A stretch of DNA of 21,049 bases from JAWVZB01 sp033722375 (GTDB lineage Bacteria; Actinomycetota; Nitriliruptoria; Nitriliruptorales; Nitriliruptoraceae). The notes under the pieces were generated by a model. That model was not told where the DNA came from and ran no database searches. It was given only the letters and a program-made list of their open reading frames with translations. Location: contig JAWVZB010000055.1 of NCBI GenBank assembly GCA_033722375.1, positions 1-21,049 on the forward strand. The letters run 5' to 3'. Below, in pieces: positions 1-6,355 of the stretch. Each line of letters begins with the position of its first letter. Position 1 is the first letter of the stretch. The position numbers and the translations under genes are program-made.

Positions 1-488
1 AGCAGCCCCTTGGCCTTCTCGACCAGCTTCCGGGCCTCGAGCCGGCCCTGGAGGTCGTCGACCGTGTCCTCGAGCCCCGACATCTCGCGGAAGCGTCCCG
101 CGGCGATCTCGACCGCCGGCAGCAGGTCGTGCTTCTGGAACGGCTTGACGAGATAGGCCATCGCACCTGCGCGACGCGCCTTCTCGACGAGGTCGCGCTG
201 GCTGAACGCGGTGAGGATGAGGATCGCAGCCAGCCGCTCCTTGGCGATCTCCTCAGCGGCCTGGATCCCGTCCATGACCGGCATCTTGACGTCGAGGATG
301 ACGAGGTCGGGCTTGAGCTCGCGCGTCAGCCGGACCGCCGACGCCCCGTCGGCGACCTCGGCCACGACATCGAAGCCCTCCTCTTGGAGCATCTCTTTCA
401 AGTCCAGGCGGATCAACGCCTCGTCCTCGGCGATGAGGACGCGTGTCGGCTCGTCCGCCGACTGCGTGTCCTGCTCTGCCTCGGTCAC
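1..488 (-). CDS. pdtaR: ANTAR-domain response regulator, PdtaR-like (partial, C-terminus beyond window)
   Basis: Response regulator of the PdtaR/AmiR-NasT type, expected to act on RNA by antitermination when phosphorylated. The visible 162 residues hold a complete receiver domain (about 15-130): acidic pair in IAEDEALIR, phospho-acceptor Asp66 in DLVILDVKMPVMDG, Thr/Ser switch in LTAFSQRDL, Lys115 in YLVKPF. The start of an ANTAR domain follows (LEARKLVEKAKGLL), cut by the window edge. The GTG start at 488 overlaps the stop of the upstream coiled-coil gene as GTGA and has GGAGGGA about 5 nt before it, so translational coupling is likely. The match to mycobacterial PdtaR is strong around the receiver core and the ANTAR entry helix. 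In mycobacteria the partner kinase is PdtaS; no kinase gene is visible here. Family assignment is secure; one-to-one orthology is inferred. Confidence 0.9.
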   Translation of the reverse strand, partial: MTEAEQDTQSADEPTRVLIAEDEALIRLDLKEMLQEEGFDVVAEVADGASAVRLTRELKPDLVILDVKMPVMDGIQAAEEIAKERLAAILILTAFSQRDLVEKARRAGAMAYLVKPFQKHDLLPAVEIAAGRFREMSGLEDTVDDLQGRLEARKLVEKAKGL

Positions 489-769
489 GTCGATCCCTCC
501 ACCTCGAACAGCCGTTCCAGGAGCCGGTCACGCTCGGATTCGAGCTCCGCGGCTCGGTCTCGGGCTTCCTCGAGGAGTGCTAGGTGGCGGTCGTGGTCGG
601 TCTTGGCGTCGCGCCACTCGCGGTCGGCGAGTGGGGTCTGGGCGACGAGCTTCCTGGTCTCGGCGTCGTCGGCGACGTCGGCCAGGTAGGCAACCTGCTC
701 GCGGAGCACACGGTGGTTCGCACGGACGCGCTTCAGGTCATCCTGCACGTGCCGTAGGCGCTCGTGCAA
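485..769 (-). CDS. Short coiled-coil protein upstream of pdtaR (unknown function)
   Basis: Predicted 94-residue, strongly charged, mostly helical protein. It has an ADVADDAETRKLVAQTPLAD stretch in the middle and a C-terminal heptad-like run (EEARDRAAELESERDRLLER) suggesting a coiled coil. There is no signal peptide or membrane segment. Its stop overlaps the GTG of the ANTAR regulator by 4 bp, so the two are probably co-expressed. The start is uncertain: the frame stays open upstream into the tRNA gene, which cannot be coding, and the first plausible start after the tRNA is TTG at 769. GTG at 748 is the alternative; neither has a good ribosome binding site. I recall similar short coiled-coil proteins beside ANTAR regulators in other Actinomycetota, but cannot verify that here. 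A partner or modulator role is inference only. Confidence 0.6.
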   Translation of the reverse strand: MHERLRHVQDDLKRVRANHRVLREQVAYLADVADDAETRKLVAQTPLADREWRDAKTDHDRHLALLEEARDRAAELESERDRLLERLFEVEGST

Positions 770-809
770 TCGTGCTCGGTCGCGGTTGGTTCCCGTGCTG
801 TGCCTCCCC

Positions 810-826
810 CTCCGACTGGGTCGGAG
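810..826 (-). terminator. Short perfect hairpin between tRNA-Leu and the coiled-coil gene
   Basis: CTCCGAC-CCA-GTCGGAG on the minus strand is a perfect 7-bp stem with a 3-nt loop, about 54 nt past the 3' end of the tRNA. There is no T-tract, so it is either a weak terminator or processing signal for the tRNA transcript, or simply a structured leader for the downstream genes. Confidence 0.35.
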
Positions 827-879
827 CTGTGATGGTAGAGGCACGGCGGGGCGGGGCGCGCACGCCGCGTTCGCAAGCG

Positions 880-963
880 TGCCCCGAGTGGGATTCGAAC
901 CCACACAGCCTTGCGGCCAAGGACGTTTGAGGCCCTCGTGTCTCCCGGTTCCACCATCGGGGC
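880..963 (-). tRNA. tRNA-Leu (anticodon CAA)
   Basis: Minus-strand class II tRNA of 84 nt. The acceptor stem GCCCCGA/TCGGGGC is perfect and followed by discriminator A; CCA is not encoded. The D-arm region reads TGGTGGAACCGGGAGACACG as in bacterial tRNA-Leu. The anticodon stem AGGGC/GTCCT encloses the loop CTCAAAC, giving anticodon CAA (reads UUG). A long variable arm (TTGGCCGCAAGGCTG) precedes the T-arm with GGTTCGAATCC. All hallmarks of tRNA-Leu are present. Confidence 0.96.
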
Positions 964-1109
964 GTGATCAAGCGACGACGGCGCGTCGTGGCCGCCTGCA
1001 ACTTTTCAAGAGTACCCAGCCGTGTCCCGGCAGCCCTACATCGCGAGGGACGAAGCCACCGGCGTCGTGGTGGCGTGGCGCGTTGGACGGAGGCGCTACG
1101 TTCGGGGGG

Positions 1110-1129
1110 ACCGCCGTGGGGACGGCGGT
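1110..1129 (+). other. Perfect 8-bp hairpin in the leader of the O-acyltransferase gene
   Basis: ACCGCCGT-GGGG-ACGGCGGT forms a perfect stem with a GGGG loop, 45 nt upstream of the TTG start at 1175. There is no T-tract after it. It could be a leader structure or a block between the divergent tRNA and acyltransferase units. The rest of 964-1174 shows no gene and no convincing promoter. Confidence 0.35.
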
Positions 1130-1174
1130 GACGCGAGAATCGGCGCCTGATCGGGGCGTCGGCAGGGGGATCGG

Positions 1175-2584
1175 TTGCTCTTCCCGACAGTGCAGTTCGC
1201 GGTGTTCTTCGCCGTGGTGCTGACCGTGTCCTGGGCGCTCGTCAAGCGCCCCGTCGCGTGGAAGCTCTTCCTCCTCGCTGCGAGCTACCTGTTCTACGCC
1301 GCCTGGGACTGGCGCTTCACCGGGCTCCTCGCCGGCTGCACCGTGATCAACCAGGCAGCTGCCATCGGCATCCACCGAGCCAGCACGGATCGACGCCGAC
1401 GCTGGATCCTCGGCGGCGCCATCGCCGCCGACCTCGGCGTGCTCGCGTGGTTCAAGTACTACGGGTTCTTCGTCAGCTCGTTCACGAACCTCCTGGGCCG
1501 GGCCGGGCTCGAACCGTCGATGCCCCTGTTCGACATCCTGCTACCGGTCGGGATCTCGTTCTTCACGTTCCAGGCGATGAGCTACGTGATCGACGTGTTC
1601 CGCGGCAAGCTCGAACCCGCCCCGCACCTCGACACCGCGGTGTTCGTGGCGTTCTTCCCGCAGCTCGTCGCAGGGCCGATCGTGCGCGGCAGCGAGATGC
1701 TGCCCCAGCTCCGCAGCCAGCCGGATGCCCAGCGCATCGAGGCCACACGGGCCTTCGGGCTGATCCTCGCCGGGCTCTTCAAGAAGGTCGTGATCGCCAA
1801 CACGCTCGCGACCGAGCTCGTCGACTCGGTGTTCGCCACCCCCGGCGCGCACTCGTCGATGGAGATCCTGTTCGGCATCTACGGCTACGCCGTTCAGATC
1901 TACGCCGACTTCTCCGCCTACACCGACATCGCGATCGGGGTGGCGCTCCTGCTCGGGTTCCGCTTCCCCCAGAACTTCAACGCGCCCTACGCCGCCACCT
2001 CGCTGCGGGACTTCTGGCGGCGCTGGCACATGACGCTGTCGCGGTGGCTCCGCGACTACCTCTACATCTCCCTGGGCGGGAACCGCGGCGGGAAGCTGTT
2101 CACCTACCGCAACCTCATGATCACCATGGTCCTCGGCGGACTGTGGCACGGCGCGGCGTGGACGTTCGTGCTCTGGGGCGCCCTGCACGGCGGCGGCCTG
2201 GCGATCGAGCGCTTCTTCAGCGCACGGCGAGAGCCGCGGCCCTCCACGACTGCCGGCAGGATCACGCAGCGGATCGTGACCTTCCACGTGGTGTGCCTCG
2301 GGTGGGTGCTGTTCCGGGCCGACTCGCTCGGCACGGCCGGCGAGGTGCTGACGCGACTGTTCACCGCCGGCGGCCCGGCACCCGCGGTCACGCCCACGAT
2401 CCTCCTGCTGATCGCCATCGGCATCGGCATGCAGTACGTGCCCCGGGACCTCGGGACCCGCCTCGAGGTCGCGCTGGGCCGCTGGCGCCCCGCCGCCGTG
2501 GCCGGGACGCTCGGCGTGTCGCTGCTCGTCCTCGACGCGCTCGGCCCCACTGGCGTCGCCCCCTTCATCTACTTCCAGTTCTGA
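1175..2584 (+). CDS. MBOAT family membrane-bound O-acyltransferase (AlgI-like)
   Basis: A 469-residue polytopic membrane protein with about ten hydrophobic segments. It carries the MBOAT signatures LPVGISFFTFQAMSYVID (about 123-140), FPQLVAGPIVR, ADFSAYTDIAIG, DFWRRWHMTLSRWLRDYLYI (279-298) and GGLWHGAAWTF with the conserved putative active-site His325. These match the AlgI/DltB/PatA branch, which moves acyl groups from a cytoplasmic donor across the membrane onto polysaccharides or other envelope polymers. The start is TTG at 1175, preceded by AGGGGGA about 5 nt upstream; this gives the usual N-terminus (LFPTVQFAVFF) of the family. The next gene starts 11 nt after its stop and encodes an SGNH-fold protein, the typical partner. 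The substrate (exopolysaccharide, glycan, lipid) cannot be read from the sequence. Confidence 0.93.
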   Translation: MLFPTVQFAVFFAVVLTVSWALVKRPVAWKLFLLAASYLFYAAWDWRFTGLLAGCTVINQAAAIGIHRASTDRRRRWILGGAIAADLGVLAWFKYYGFFVSSFTNLLGRAGLEPSMPLFDILLPVGISFFTFQAMSYVIDVFRGKLEPAPHLDTAVFVAFFPQLVAGPIVRGSEMLPQLRSQPDAQRIEATRAFGLILAGLFKKVVIANTLATELVDSVFATPGAHSSMEILFGIYGYAVQIYADFSAYTDIAIGVALLLGFRFPQNFNAPYAATSLRDFWRRWHMTLSRWLRDYLYISLGGNRGGKLFTYRNLMITMVLGGLWHGAAWTFVLWGALHGGGLAIERFFSARREPRPSTTAGRITQRIVTFHVVCLGWVLFRADSLGTAGEVLTRLFTAGGPAPAVTPTILLLIAIGIGMQYVPRDLGTRLEVALGRWRPAAVAGTLGVSLLVLDALGPTGVAPFIYFQF

Positions 2585-2595
2585 ACGGATCACGC

Positions 2596-3669
2596 GTGCA
2601 CCGCGAGCTCACTGGCGACCAGCCCACCCCCGAGGGGGTACCCCCCGCCGCGGCGGGCTCCGTGACCGAGGCGCCGACCATGCCCGCACGTCGGGTCATC
2701 GCGATCGTGCTCGGGGCGCTCGTGATCGGTGCGCTGCTGAACGCGCAGTCGCTGCTCGAGACCGCCGAGCGTCAGCCCTTCGGGACCACCCGCACGGTGG
2801 CGATGGCGTTCGCCGAACCGCTCGCCCGCATCAGCAGCACGCTACGACTCGACCACCCCCGCAGCGCGATCGATGGGGTGCTGCATCCCCAACCGGAGCT
2901 CGTCGTAGCGGAGCCGGAGCCCGAGGCGACCAGCGAGGCTCCAGCCGCGGTCTCCTCCCCCACCCCGGCCCCGACCACACAGCCCTCCCCGAGCCCGTCG
3001 CCGACGCCGACGGAGCGCGTCGTCACAGCCGAGGAGCCCCTGCGGGTCTACGTCGCGGGCGACTCGATGGTGGGGCAGTTCGGTCCGGCCATGGTCGACC
3101 TCCTCGACGACACCGGCGTCGTCACGGCGGAATCCCGTGCCGAGTTCGCCAGCGGCCTCACCCGCCCCGACTTCATCGACTGGCCGAGCGAGATCAGCAA
3201 GCTCGCTGTCACCAGCGATCCCGAGGTGCTCGTGTTCATCATCGGCGGCAACGACCCGCAACCGATGAAGCTCGACGGCGTGGTCTACGAACCGGGCGAC
3301 GACGCCTGGGTCGAGGAGTACACGAGCCGGGTTGCGAGCTTCATGGCTCAGCTCGATGATCAGGGCCTCGACGTCTACTGGGTGGGGATGCCCATCGCCC
3401 GCGACGCGGACTACTCGGCGAAGATGGAGCTGCTCAACGGCATCTACGCCACCGAGTCCGAGCGCTACGAGTCGATCACCTTCGTCCGGAGCTGGGACCT
3501 GTTCGCCGGACCGGACGGCCGGTTCTCCGAGTACCTCCCGAACCGCAACGGCGACGTGGTCGACATGCGACTCAACGACGGCATCCACCTCACGACCGCC
3601 GGGGCGTACCGCCTCGCCCGGCTGGTCGTGGCAGAGATCGCGAGCGCCTGGGACCTCCCGATCGAGTGA
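2596..3669 (+). CDS. Membrane-anchored SGNH/GDSL (DUF459-type) esterase or acyltransferase
   Basis: A 357-residue protein with a short cytoplasmic N-terminus, one transmembrane helix (about 33-49), a Pro/Thr/Ser-rich linker (about 105-140) and an extracytoplasmic SGNH domain. Block I is VAGDSMVGQ with nucleophile Ser157, block III is IIGGNDPQP, and block V is NDGIHLTTAG with Asp328 and His331. This matches DUF459/AlgX-like proteins that complete O-acylation started by an MBOAT partner. The GTG at 2596 is the first in-frame start after the MBOAT stop; GTG at 2662 and ATG at 2680 are alternatives that keep the membrane helix. A perfect GGGGGTACCCCC palindrome lies near 2635 between these starts. 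The pair probably forms a two-gene operon that acetylates an envelope or secreted glycan. The esterase-versus-transferase choice is open. Confidence 0.85.
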   Translation: MHRELTGDQPTPEGVPPAAAGSVTEAPTMPARRVIAIVLGALVIGALLNAQSLLETAERQPFGTTRTVAMAFAEPLARISSTLRLDHPRSAIDGVLHPQPELVVAEPEPEATSEAPAAVSSPTPAPTTQPSPSPSPTPTERVVTAEEPLRVYVAGDSMVGQFGPAMVDLLDDTGVVTAESRAEFASGLTRPDFIDWPSEISKLAVTSDPEVLVFIIGGNDPQPMKLDGVVYEPGDDAWVEEYTSRVASFMAQLDDQGLDVYWVGMPIARDADYSAKMELLNGIYATESERYESITFVRSWDLFAGPDGRFSEYLPNRNGDVVDMRLNDGIHLTTAGAYRLARLVVAEIASAWDLPIE

Positions 3670-3744
3670 GCAGCCGGAGCCGCTGGCGCCACCGGACACG
3701 GGAGCGGCACGCGGGCGTCAACCGCACACGTTGCGGGGGTGTGC

Positions 3745-3780
3745 CGTCGGATGGCCTCATCGGCCGACGTCTGTGTGTTC
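3745..3780 (+). terminator. Possible terminator after the MBOAT-SGNH operon
   Basis: CGTCGG (3745-3750) and CCGACG (3764-3769) pair around a 13-nt loop and are followed by the T/G-rich tail TCTGTGTGTTC. It lies 75 nt after the stop of the SGNH gene. The stem is short and the tail is not a pure T-run, so the call is tentative. Confidence 0.4.
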
Positions 3781-3782
3781 AG

Positions 3783-3800
3783 AGTTGACTGTTGTCAACT
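3783..3800. promoter_or_regulatory. Perfect 18-bp palindrome, candidate operator upstream of the Rpf-like gene
   Basis: AGTTGAC-TGTT-GTCAACT is a perfect inverted repeat (7-bp arms, 4-nt spacer) about 220 bp upstream of the Rpf-like start. It is notably AT-rich for this genome. The form suits a dimeric regulator site, or a small hairpin in RNA. The regulator is unknown, and I see no well-spaced -10 element to pair with its TTGACT. Confidence 0.45.
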
Positions 3801-4019
3801 ATTGAGGCTCATCTCGCCTTTCTCCGCCCCAGGTGGAACACGTCCGATGGTGGGGGTCGCACGCACGCGCGACGCCGTTGTCCACACGGGGACGGGGTGG
3901 ATGGGTTGACGGGGCGCCGGCACGTCGCCACCTTTGCTTGCAAGAGTTAGCAAGCCAACCCCACGTCCGCCCCGCACCCCGCACGACCGACGGGGCGCCC
4001 CCTCAGGAGCTGTCCTACC

Positions 4020-4616
4020 GTGCATACGACCACGTCTGCCCTGGAACGCTGGCAACAGTGGCGACCGTTCGGCGTCGCGAAGCGGCTGCTGACCCTCACC
4101 CTCGCGCTCGCCACCGTTAGCTTCTTGTTAGCATTCGACGCCGCCGCTGACGAGGAGCAAGCAACCCCCGAGGCCCAGGCCTCCACCGCCGCGTCCTCTG
4201 CGCCGATCCCCGAGACCCAGATCGCCGCCACCGTGGGACTCGCGCTCGACGACTCGAGCCGCATCGACCAGGCGATGCCCGCTGCCAGGGAGCGCCACGA
4301 GCAGGACGTCCGCGAACAGCGGCGGGACCTGTGGTTCCGCCTCGCCGACTGCGAGTCGGGCTTCCGGAAGAACGGCCGCCCCATCCCCGGCAGTGCCAGG
4401 TGGGACTACGGCTTGAGCCCCTCGCACGGCGCCCCGTTCGAGGGTGGCCTGCAGTTCGCACCGTTCACCTGGGATGGCTTCCGTGATGCGGACATGCCCG
4501 CGCACGCCGGGCTCGCGACACCGAGCGAACAGATCGTGGTCGCCGAGCGCGTACTCGCCGCACAGGGCTGGAAAGCCTGGCCGGTCTGCAGCCGGATGCT
4601 CGGTCTGCGGGGCTGA
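4020..4616 (+). CDS. Secreted resuscitation-promoting-factor-like transglycosylase
   Basis: A 198-residue secreted protein with a signal peptide (about 20-44: hydrophobic core LLTLTLALATVSFLLAF, then AAADEE), a low-complexity Ala/Thr/Glu segment, and a C-terminal Rpf-like lysozyme-fold domain (about 104-198). Landmarks are LWFRLADCESGF with the expected catalytic Glu112, GGLQFAPFTW, PSEQIVVAERVLAAQGW and AWPVCSRMLGL. Cys111 and Cys190 are placed for the Rpf disulfide. Compared with classical Rpf domains, the loop between the catalytic Glu and GGLQF is longer (RKNGRPIPGSARWDYGLSPS). The GTG start has AGGAG 10 nt upstream. Rpf enzymes cleave peptidoglycan glycan strands and promote growth from dormancy; that role is inferred. 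Its stop abuts the stop of the convergent LD-carboxypeptidase gene. Confidence 0.88.
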   Translation: MHTTTSALERWQQWRPFGVAKRLLTLTLALATVSFLLAFDAAADEEQATPEAQASTAASSAPIPETQIAATVGLALDDSSRIDQAMPAARERHEQDVREQRRDLWFRLADCESGFRKNGRPIPGSARWDYGLSPSHGAPFEGGLQFAPFTWDGFRDADMPAHAGLATPSEQIVVAERVLAAQGWKAWPVCSRMLGLRG

Positions 4617-5534
4617 TCAGGTGACGGGGGAACCCGTCTGCAGGCTCCCCTCCGACGTGTCGAGCGTCGCGCTGGCCCCGTGGGCGACGGGCAGTTGCTG
4701 CGGGGCGTGCCCGAGTGGCAGGTCCACGACCAGCGGGATCCCGAGATCCCCGAGCCGCTCGACGGTGACCTCCGCGGCGCTGGACGACGGCCGACCCGAC
4801 GGCGGGTCACATCCCACCCACCGCGCCACCACGACCCCTGCGGCCCGATCGAGGAGCCCAGCCCGGCGCAACTGCGTCAGCATCCGGTCGATCGCGTAGG
4901 GCGCCTCGTTGACGTCCTCGAGCAGCAAGAGGTCGCCATCGATCTGGAGCTCGTCGGGGGTCCCGATGCCCGCGCAGATCAGTGCGAGGTTGCCACCGAG
5001 CAATCGGCCCGATGCCACTCCGCCCACCGCAACCTGGTGGGACTCGAAGCTGATCGGTGCGACCTCGTGTCCGGTGATCATCGCCTCGAGCCGTGCCGCC
5101 GAACGCGACGCGATCGATCCCAGCCGCGACACCGACGGGCCGTGGACGGTCACGAGGCCGGCCCGTCGCCATGCGGCATGCAGCAGGGCGGTGAGGTCGC
5201 TGAACCCGACGAGGAGCGTCGGGGACGACCGGACGGCCGGCCAGTCGAGCTGGTCCACGATCCGCTGGACGCCGTAACCGCCCCGCCCGACGAACACCGC
5301 CCGCACCGCCGGGTCCACGAGCGCCCGCTGGAGGTCCTCGAGCCGGGCGGCGTCGGTTCCCGCCAGGTGGCCGTGCACGCCGCGGAGGTGACGACCCTCC
5401 TGCACCTCGAACCCCCAGGAACGCAGGACCTCGACCCCGTCCTCGAGCCGTTCCTGTTCCTGCACCGAGCTGCTGGGCGCCAGCACGGCGACCACATCGC
5501 CCGCGCGGAGCGCCGGTGGCCGGATCGCGTTCAC
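4617..5534 (-). CDS. LD-carboxypeptidase family protein (peptidase S66, LdcA/MccF-like)
   Basis: A 305-residue soluble protein of the S66 family. LVGFSDLTALLHA carries nucleophile Ser112, LLLLEDVNEAPYAIDRML the catalytic Glu206, and PLGHAPQQLPVAHG the catalytic His276. The N-terminal RPPALRAGDVVAVLAPSS and VFVGRGGYGVQRI motifs are also typical. There is no signal peptide, so it is cytoplasmic. The family cuts the LD peptide bond of murein tetrapeptides in recycling; MccF-type members instead detoxify microcin-like aminoacyl nucleotides. The sequence does not decide between them. The GTG start overlaps the trpA stop (GTGA), so it is translated as the last gene of the trp operon. It converges with the Rpf-like gene with no intergenic base: the two stops share the palindrome TGATCA at 4614-4619. 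Confidence 0.9.
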   Translation of the reverse strand: MNAIRPPALRAGDVVAVLAPSSSVQEQERLEDGVEVLRSWGFEVQEGRHLRGVHGHLAGTDAARLEDLQRALVDPAVRAVFVGRGGYGVQRIVDQLDWPAVRSSPTLLVGFSDLTALLHAAWRRAGLVTVHGPSVSRLGSIASRSAARLEAMITGHEVAPISFESHQVAVGGVASGRLLGGNLALICAGIGTPDELQIDGDLLLLEDVNEAPYAIDRMLTQLRRAGLLDRAAGVVVARWVGCDPPSGRPSSSAAEVTVERLGDLGIPLVVDLPLGHAPQQLPVAHGASATLDTSEGSLQTGSPVT

Positions 5535-6355
5535 GCCTGCTCGACGCCCCGCCGCAGCTCCGCCACCAGCTCCGCCACGCGGCCGGGAGCCCCGGACGGA
5601 TCGCCATCACCGGCGGCGGACACCACCGCCGAACCGACGATCACCCCGTCGGCGTAGCTGGCCACGGTGGCGGCGTGCTCGCGCGTCTTGACCCCGATGC
5701 CGACCGCGACCGGGAGGTCGGTGTGTCCACGGACCCTGTCGACGAGCCCACTGGCCTGCTCGACAGCGACGTCCTTCACCCCGGTGACACCGAGTAGGCC
5801 GGTGGCGTAGACGAAGCCGCTGCTGGCCCGGCCGATGTCGGCCAGGCGCGCGTCCGTGCTGACGGTGCTCGCGAGGAACACGGTGGCGAGCCCCCTGGCA
5901 CGGCTCGCTTCCACCCACGGCTCCGCCTCGGGGACCGGAAGATCCGGGAGGATCGCCCCCGCCAGGCCACTGCTCACCAGGTCGTCGGCGAAGCGGTCGT
6001 AGCCACGGGTGTCGGCGATCGTGACGTAGGTCATCGTGACCGACGGCACATCGGTGGCCGCGGCCAGCTCCTGCGCGGACGCGAGGTGATCGTCCACGCG
6101 GTAGCCGTGGTCCAGCGAGCGCTGCACAGCGGTCTGGATGGTCGGCCCGTCCATCATCGGGTCGCTGAAGGGGATCCCGACCTCGAGGACGTCCGCCCCC
6201 GACGCCGCCGCGGCGATCAAGCAGTCCCGGGAGGTGTCGAGGTCGGGGTAGCCGGAGGTGAGGTAGATAACCAGGGCCGCGCGGCCGTCCTCACGGGCGC
6301 TCGTGAACGCCCGCTGGACACGTTCCGCGCCCGTGACCTGCGGCTCCCCGCTCAC
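5531..6355 (-). CDS. trpA: Tryptophan synthase alpha subunit
   Basis: A 274-residue TIM-barrel enzyme that cleaves indole-3-glycerol phosphate to indole and glyceraldehyde-3-phosphate and passes indole to TrpB. The signature LEVGIPFSDPMMDGPTIQ contains both catalytic acids (Glu of LEVG and Asp of MDGP). The phosphate-binding motifs VAVGIGVKTREHA and GVIVGSAVV are present, and LASTVSTDARL and YATGLLGVTG lie as expected. Length is normal. The GTG start at 6355 overlaps the trpB stop by 4 bp (GTGA), and its own stop overlaps the next gene's GTG. A second in-frame GTG lies six codons on, so the precise N-terminus is slightly uncertain. Confidence 0.97.
   Translation of the reverse strand: MSGEPQVTGAERVQRAFTSAREDGRAALVIYLTSGYPDLDTSRDCLIAAAASGADVLEVGIPFSDPMMDGPTIQTAVQRSLDHGYRVDDHLASAQELAAATDVPSVTMTYVTIADTRGYDRFADDLVSSGLAGAILPDLPVPEAEPWVEASRARGLATVFLASTVSTDARLADIGRASSGFVYATGLLGVTGVKDVAVEQASGLVDRVRGHTDLPVAVGIGVKTREHAATVASYADGVIVGSAVVSAAGDGDPSGAPGRVAELVAELRRGVEQA

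Larger units (their letters stand above)
3670..4019 (+). other. 350-bp gene-free region: end of acylation operon and leader of the Rpf-like gene
   Basis: No convincing gene is present. It holds a possible terminator (3745-3780), a perfect 18-bp palindrome (3783-3800), a 6-bp hairpin GCTTGC/GCAAGC (3936-3955), and a GGGGCGCCCC palindrome (3992-4001) just before the AGGAG ribosome binding site at 4005-4009. Rpf genes in other Actinomycetota often have long structured leaders. I could not match this one to the c-di-AMP riboswitch pattern. Confidence 0.5.

Noticed and set aside
1258..2595. Long open frame running through the MBOAT gene into the SGNH gene, suggesting one fused protein.
   Set aside because: The part overlapping the MBOAT gene is Arg/Pro/His-rich low-complexity text typical of a shifted high-GC frame; only the region after 2596 has domain similarity.
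3830..4020. c-di-AMP (ydaO-type) riboswitch in front of the Rpf-like gene.
   Set aside because: The position is suggestive, and GGGGACGGGGTGGAT recalls part of the pattern, but the conserved core and the closing segments could not be aligned. A covariance-model search would decide.
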